Below, piece after piece: positions 58,154-64,000 of a stretch of DNA of 64,000 nt. The DNA lies in the NCBI GenBank assembly GCA_035578175.1, contig JAQMRL010000022.1:3038001-3102000 (forward strand), in the 5' to 3' direction. The stretch's first letter is position 1. Each line of letters opens with the position of its first letter. The notes under the pieces were generated by a model. The model saw nothing but the letters and a program-made list of their open reading frames with translations. It made no database searches and had not been told where the DNA came from. The position numbers and the translations under genes were made by a program. This DNA comes from Catonia carolina. Its lineage: Eukaryota > Arthropoda > Insecta > Hemiptera > Achilidae.

Positions 58154-58492
58154 AAGCATATTTTCTGGTTATCCAAAATGGCACAGTTGTAAATATATAT
58201 ATAAATAAAAAGGAAAAACCTTTACATATAATATTGTGTAGTCTAGATTACAACTGTTTGACCATTAGCAATAAACTGGATTATTGACCATTGAACATCA
58301 GCAAATGATATGAAAAAATTTCCAGTTTTCTTCTGTTAATCAGACCCGGGACTAATCATGGAAAAAATCGAAGAATAATTAATTTTTGTACAAGTCTTTC
58401 ATGGTCAATGTTTACAGAATTACAAACTTATTTAAATCTTTATCTAGATTTTAAACTTATGCTTTTGTATGCTTAGATTGAAGGTTATTTTG

Positions 58493-58668
58493 ACCGCCTT
58501 CGTAGTTTAGTGGTAGTTTAGCGCTAGCATACATCCTGTAGGTCCCGGGTTCGATTCCCAGCTAGGGTTTGAAAAAAATAACATGGCAAAACCAACCGTA
58601 ACAGTAACATAACTCACCGTAGTCGCTAATAAACCAAGCTGTTAATGCAACTTTAAATAAACTGCAAA
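58493..58668 (+). mobile_element. tRNA-headed SINE with shared tail
   Basis: The head GCCTTCGTAGTTTAGTGGTA gives box A, and a perfect box B GGTTCGATTCC lies ~45 bp on. The tail is CACCGTAGTCGCTAATAAAC, then CTGTTAATGCAACTTTAAAT. It is the best-preserved example of the shared tail. A TTTAG repeat disrupts the D-arm, so it is not a tRNA gene. Confidence 0.85.
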
Positions 58669-58765
58669 AACAGGCTTTTTTAACCTTTCAGAATTATTTT
58701 TCAAGATTGTAGGATGGAGAATGAATTAATATAACCCTTTCTGGCTGTGTTAAATAAAGAATTAC

Positions 58766-59685
58766 TTTTTACTTTCTCTTGTCTATATGAATATAGGAAG
58801 GAAAGTGTTGTTTTCATGTCGATTTTTGAAATCGATTTTTCACCGGATCTACACGTTTTCAGACCTCCTGAACCAAAAGAAAAACTTGTTTTTAGCGATT
58901 GGTCTGTGTGTAAACAAAATATCTCAAGAACATAAGAAGTTCGTACGAAGTTGAAACTTAAAACTTAAGTTAGGTACTACTAGAGGACCCGACACAAACG
59001 TTTTTATCAAAATCAGTCAACCTGAAGTAGTAGTTTATTCGTGTCATTTTTCACTTTTTGCGATTTTATCAAAAACGGCTCCTACGATTTTTTTAAAAAA
59101 CCTCATTTACTTAATTTTGTATGCTCTACAAGATAGGGTAGGCGTCATATCTACTAAAATTCTTGGCGAGGCTGTTTACTCGTAAAAAATTGTTTTTTTT
59201 TTTTAGATTGCGGCTTTAATATGCATTTTAACGCAAAAATGTAAAATAAAAGTTGTAGAAAATTTTTAAACCTACAACTTTTATTTTAATATTTTTTACA
59301 ACATTTGGTTTAGCGGTAATTAGCGATTTTCTGTTTTTTTCTCACGACGACGTGTAAAACAATCAATTTTTGAAGATTTCAGCTTAAGTATGCATTTTAC
59401 GACAAAAATGTGTATACTAATCAAATTTATAGAAAATTAAAAGATCTACAACTGTTAATCAGAGCGCTTTTCCTTAGTATAGCGTGAAAGAGTGATTTTC
59501 GTATTTGCAAGCCTAACTGAGGTCGATTTTCATTTTGCGTCTTTCACTCATGATTAAAATAAGGTTATGTTTATTGAGGTTAACTTTTTGTTTATTTCTA
59601 AAGTTTTATTACTAATGTTAGGTTATATTGTTAATTATTTGCATTGGCAAGAGAAAGTTGTGTGAGTGTTTCACACCAGATTTTT
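58766..59685 (+). mobile_element. HINE-like element B6 (near full length)
   Basis: Plus orientation, ~920 bp. Starts TTTTTACTTTCTCTTGTC (5' subterminal repeat). It has a much reduced GT repeat after GATTGGTCTGTGTG, then the full body, the 3' inverted copy TTGGCAAGAGAAAGT (59646-59659), and directly after it the perfect hairpin GTGTGA-GTGTT-TCACAC (59660-59676), ending CAGATTTTT. It shows the diagnostic end structure of the family most clearly. The 62-codon frame at 58747 is not a gene. Confidence 0.8.
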
Positions 59686-60764
59686 AGTTAATGTGAAATG
59701 CATCTAATGTCTTCATAAGTAAAGTAACATCTTCATTTTTTTCCGGCTGTATAGAGAAATCTAATACTTTTACTACCGACAAAGCAGGAAAGAATCTTTA
59801 CCATTTAAATGATTTATACTTTGGTAGTTACTAAAGGGTTTAATCATTAAAGAGATAGAGGGAGAGTGAAAAGGGTGAGAGAGTAAACTGAACATTATTG
59901 TAAAGCCTAAAACCAGCAATTCTATTGTAATTATTTCAACACAATTTAGAGTATTGATATAATTATTTCACTTGAATTGTTATCCTGTAATTTTCTCATA
60001 TAACGAAGCTCTTATTAATAGGCTAACAATTTCTGTGTAACGAAAATATTGACTAGTCCGGGTAAATTTCAGAAAAAAACCTATGTATTGTTTGTATTTT
60101 CTAACGAAACAAAAACATTTAAATGTTTTATAAGGCCAAAAAATATCAAACTTTTTGCAAAATTGATTTAGTAATTTTTCAACTATATAAAATAATTATC
60201 GAAATATTACAAATAGAACGAGGTTTTAGTGAACTACAACACAAAATACCTCCGTATCATTGTAATTTCTACTATTTGAAAACTTCTTACTTTAGACTAG
60301 GTCTATAAATAAAAAATTAATGATAAAATTGGGCCGCATTTCCTGTACAAATCATAAACGTAGACAATATGATTAAAGATTATTACTAAGAACAAGACAC
60401 AGACAATAATATATGATGATAATAATTCTTGCATGTATTGAAAGAAAATTATAATTTCATTACGCTCTCCTTAACGAAATTTCTCTATAAAGAATAATAC
60501 TTGCGGCTCCTTGAACTTTGTCATCGAAAAACCTTACTGCATATGATTTCAGTACAACCACTACACCTTCATCAAAAGATGGTATAACTGAAAATAGTCT
60601 AAAATCAACATGAGGCAACAAAAATGTTTGAAGCGTTAAGCCCTAAAATAACTTACCTGAAATTTAGAGTAATCACTAGTCATTTTATTGTCTTTTACAT
60701 CAGTGTGAACTACAAATATTATCAGTAGCGTAAAGGAAGCTTAAAAGAAATTTTTTATACAATT
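59686..60764. other. AT-rich spacer between opposite HINE copies
   Basis: About 1.1 kb. It contains a purine tract (AGAGATAGAGGGAGAGTG) at 59850-59890 and, on the minus strand, a recursive-splice-like motif at 60651-60660. The 61-codon frame at 60123 has no motif. Confidence 0.45.
60651..60660 (-). promoter_or_regulatory. Possible recursive splice (ratchet) site
   Basis: The minus strand reads AAATTTCAG directly joined to GTAAGT: an acceptor fused to a perfect donor with no exon between, the form used for stepwise removal of long introns in flies. It lies on the same strand as, and upstream of, the signal-peptide exon at 52160. One 9-base match in 64 kb can arise by chance. Confidence 0.2.
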
Positions 60765-61754
60765 AAAAAATCTGCTGTGAAACACTCACAATTTTCTCTT
60801 ACCAATGCAAAAATGAAAATAATAATAATAATGCAAAAATGCATAAAATTAATAATGAAACATTAGAAATAAACAAAAAACTAACCTCAAAAACATAACC
60901 TTAATATTTTAGTCATGAGTGAATGATGCAACATGAAAGTCAACTTCAGTTTGGCTTAAAAATACGGAAAATTAGTAGAGAAAATGCTCAAAACAAAAGT
61001 TGTAGATCTTTTAATATCCTGTAAATATAATTATATATATCTTCTATCTAATTATATCTAGTTAGTAATTATATCTTATTATCTAATTATATATAGGCGG
61101 AAATCTTAGAAAATCGATTTTTCAGATTTCCATGAAAAAGAACAGAAAATCATAAATTACCGCTAAACTAAACGTTACCGAAAAAAGTTTGTTATATAAG
61201 TTGTAGGTTTTTAAATTCCCTACAACTTTTATTAAACATTTTTGCGCAAAAATTCATATTTAAGCCGTAATCTTAAAATAAAACATTTTTTTCTACGAGA
61301 GAACCGCCTTTCCAAGAATTTAGCAGACATGGCGCCTACCCTATTTTGTAGAACATAAGAAAATGTAGTAGCCTATATGAGGCGATTTTAAAAGCAATCG
61401 TTGGAGCCGTTTTTACGAAAATTGCAACAAAGTGAAAAATTTCACAAACAAACTACTAGACACATTTTGATGATTTTGATGAAAATGTTCGTGTCGGATT
61501 TTCTCGTAGTACTTAACTTAAGTTTTAAGTTTCAACTTCGTACAATGTTCCGTTTTAAATATATTTTGTTCACGCACACACATGCACACACACACGCACA
61601 CGCACACACTCACACCAATCGCTAAAAACATGTTTTTTTATTCAGGGGGTCTAAAAACATATAGACCCTAAATCCGGTGAAAACTCAATTTTGAAAAATC
61701 GATATGAAAACAATATTTTCCTCCTTATATATTCATATAGGCAAGAGAAAGTAA
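60765..61754 (-). mobile_element. HINE-like element B7 (near full length)
   Basis: Minus orientation, ~990 bp. It carries the 5' end (complement of GGCAAGAGAAAGTAA), a CA repeat at 61568-61616, the conserved body (CAGACATGGCGCCTACCC) and a diverged 3' end. A private TATATCTA-rich expansion sits near 61030-61095. It faces B6 across 1.1 kb. The 74-codon frame at 61401 reads through the CA repeat and is not a gene. Confidence 0.75.
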
Positions 61755-63886
61755 AAAACGGTAAAAATAATAATTTGAATGAATGTCCAGTAGAAAACAA
61801 AGTGTAGTTAACAATAACTATATTTATTATAAATACAGGACAGGGATAAACAGTACTTGAAATGTAGATTACTTTGATTAATAATCAATGCTGTTAGATG
61901 TTAGATGAAATGCAGGACTAAATGATAACTGAAATAGGCGGTTTTGACAGGTGACAGAGAGGTACCAAAGGAAGAAGGGTGAAGCTGAAGATACGGGCAG
62001 GTAATACAACAAGCCCAAGGCTTTTGAGTTAATTAGAAATCTCTAGAAGCGTCCCCTAATGGGATATACATACACATTATATGACACAAACAGGGCAATC
62101 TCGAGGAGACTTATCGAGAACAACAAAATTAAGTAACACGGCTTGAATCTTGAAGAATAATGTCGTTATATAATATTACAAGCAGTAAAATAATTTATTA
62201 TTATAGCATTAAAAACAGTAAGTTTAATAATGGATTAAAATCATGAATAAATAAGTTTTAACACAAATTTATAATAATCGAATGAAAACAATACTAATTT
62301 ATCATATACGCCAATTTACAAATTCCTTGTAACTTATAAAAATAGTGTACTGATGTTAACTTCAAATTATGCATGATTATGGCCGCTACAACTTCAAGTA
62401 AAAATCACGTGATTTTTTTCTTAAAGCTTATAAAAATGTATTACATCAAAACCTATTCGATCTTGGTTATTGTGTTCCCTGTCATATCGCAAAGCGCGAA
62501 ATCGCGGTGGACGAAACACAATTAGCACAATGAAAAAACGCGAAAAGTTCTAGGACCAGGAAAAGTGTAATACAGAAAGTAACCAAAAGAAAAAATAAAC
62601 TTGCCTTTTTATGATAATACAATAAAAATTAAAAAAACCTATTAGAAACACTAGTTGCAAAAATAAAATTTGAAAAAACATATGATTTTATGAAAACACA
62701 ATATGTAGACTTAACTTTTTATGAACGAGCAACTATGACATAAATAAGACATTTTTATATAAAAAGACAAACTAATGAAAACTACTAAATGCGATTGAAG
62801 AATAGTTTCGTTCATAATGCACTGGTGCTAAGTTGATCACTCTAAAACAATTTTTTTCGTTAACAGCTCTTCCTTCTTTATTACTTTTTTAAAGTTAATT
62901 ATTGTCCTTTCTAGCTACCTTTTTATTGCTATATTTGGGTTAATTTACGCCTTAGAGGTTACATCGGTTTTTAATTTTTTAATTTATTTGATTTTAAATT
63001 CACTTTACTTCTAAGATTACATATTTTGGTGAATATGAGATGTTTCTTTTACGAGTCATGACGGAAGTTAAAACAGTTTTCGTAAAACAATGTGTACAAA
63101 CGTGCAATAAATTTACAAACACAGTAGTCCGCGTAAAACAAAACCCGCTATCAAGGAGATTCTAATGTTAATACTGTTTATGTTTTCTAAGAAAAAAGTT
63201 GTTTCTTATAAACACTTAATATGAATAACAGCCGGACGTAAAAGAAGAAAAATATATACTGGACATTCTTTAAACGTCATTTTCTCATAGATGGTAAATG
63301 CAGAATTTATGGCTAATTTTATGTAATGTTTTATTTTTGCTAATTTAATGTTATGTTTCTATCTTAAACATTGTACACAATTTTCAATTGTTCATTGCAC
63401 GTAACAACTACAAATTATCTGAATATTATGATGAAAGAATAGGATGAGGAAGCCGATCACAAAAATGTGACGCTTCACATTAATAAATATGGCTAGACTA
63501 CAATGAGTGCGTGTTTTTGTATTTATTTCAAAGTAACGTAATATTATTGTGGTCTGTAATAATGCACTTTTTATGTCAATTCTAAAGTAAAAGTAAGTAA
63601 GCTCTCTTTAATATCTTCTGTAGAATGACAGGTAAATGTAGTTACGCATGTTTTTATCTCCGGAATAGTTTGTAGTGTTGTTAAATTATAATTATTATAA
63701 AACAATAAAATTTATTGTTACTAATAAATATCATTTAATAACAATGAGCAGTCTAAAAAAGGAATTGATACGTGTCATTTCGAACTTGCCAGAGGGAGTT
63801 GGTGATAGTCGAATCTTAGATTGAGCTGCCTGTAAGCGTGCCAAATCGATGGAAGCTGTAGAACTGTACATTTGATAAGACTTAAG
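61755..63886. other. AT-rich DNA, two minor items
   Basis: About 2.1 kb. 61951-62000 has exon-like edges (TTTTGACAG before, GTAATA after) around an open 16 codons, but support is thin. A 20-bp perfect palindrome lies at 62400-62419. A GC-richer patch at 62465-62550 (GCAAAGCGCGAAATCGCG) is unexplained. Confidence 0.45.
62400..62419. repeat. 20-bp perfect palindrome with E-box core
   Basis: AAAAAATCACGTGATTTTTT is its own reverse complement. The centre CACGTG is the E-box bound by bHLH factors such as MYC/MAX or CLOCK/CYCLE. No gene is recognised nearby. In AT-rich DNA the outer A/T arms are cheap, so only the ATCACGTGAT core carries weight. Confidence 0.5.
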
Positions 63887-64000
63887 CATATTGTGACAAT
63901 ATCGAAAAGGAAAGAATATTCGAGAGTTTTATAGGGGGACAGAGAATTTACAAATGTTAACATAAATAAATAATAAGAGTAATAGAGTAACAGAGTAGTA
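63887..64000 (+). repeat. Dispersed repeat DR-B, copy 2 (window end)
   Basis: Matches 1096-1200 in order and orientation (TGTGACAATATCGAAAAGGA, ATTCGAGAG, AATGTTAACATAAATAA, TAATAAGAGTAATAGAG) at about 80%. It is cut by the window edge. The 62-codon minus frame at 63775-63963 overlaps it and is not called. Confidence 0.55.

Noticed and set aside
58493..58568. Possible tRNA gene on the plus strand
   Set aside because: Box A and box B are good but the D-arm is disrupted and the tail is that of the SINE family.
1..64000. CRISPR arrays, rRNA, bacterial operons, ribosome binding sites
   Set aside because: Repeat spacing, composition and eukaryotic transposons all argue against a prokaryotic source; none of these features was found.

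Overview
The window is about 64 kb of very AT-rich (roughly 30% GC by eye) animal nuclear DNA. It has mariner and pogo/Tigger transposons, Jockey-type LINE pieces, tRNA-headed SINEs, MITEs, CA/GT microsatellites and introns of the GT-AG type. This points to an arthropod, most likely an insect with a large, repeat-rich genome. The order is not determined. There are no bacterial features: no operons, ribosome binding sites, CRISPR arrays or rRNA. No canonical tRNA gene was found; tRNA-like sequence occurs only as SINE heads.

The only intact protein gene of normal length is a mariner transposase at 3306-4460 (minus), inside an element with perfect 43-bp inverted repeats and TA target duplications. 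Everything else that looks like transposon protein is decayed. There are seven Jockey-type reverse transcriptase pieces; the largest is at 35423-36828 with an 11-bp target duplication. There are several remnants of a second class of LINE (9755, 15110, 18144, 44560, 53718) and a pogo/Tigger transposase remnant at 49604. Four short repeat groups make up much of the rest. Group 1 is a ~1-kb non-coding family with seven copies and the architecture of Helentron-derived HINE/DINE-1 elements. Group 2 is a ~370-395 bp AAC-tailed retroposon, here called R1, with about nine copies, two of them with clear target duplications. Group 3 is a set of tRNA-headed SINEs whose heads differ but whose 3' tails match. 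Group 4 is two long-TIR MITEs, one inserted inside a LINE.

Host genes are visible only as isolated candidate exons. The best is a minus-strand first coding exon at 52160-52279: a splice acceptor, 5' UTR, a 20-codon signal peptide and a GTAAGT donor. Weaker candidates are a 90-codon minus-strand terminal exon at 26373-26642 with a polyadenylation signal 188 bases beyond its stop, a plus-strand first exon at 21915-21988, a minus-strand ORF/exon at 23239-23337 and a small minus-strand terminal exon at 2745-2795. If the 52.2-kb and 26.4-kb exons belong to one gene, most of the window is intron of that gene, but the sequence alone does not prove this.

Layout: 0-2 kb direct repeats and R1; 2.7 kb candidate exon; 3.2-4.5 kb mariner; 5.8-6.4 kb paired R1 copies; 7.9-13.9 kb HINE copies, R1 and a LINE tail; 14-21 kb LINE and SINE pieces; 21.9-28.2 kb candidate exons and a MITE; 29.9-34 kb R1, SINE, HINE and a tandem duplication; 35.4-38.5 kb Jockey elements with a nested MITE; 38.5-44.5 kb mostly featureless AT-rich DNA; 44.6-51.5 kb SINEs, a tandem duplication, pogo, R1 and Jockey; 52.2 kb signal-peptide exon; 53.7-61.8 kb LINE, SINE and a cluster of HINEs; 61.8-64 kb mostly featureless.
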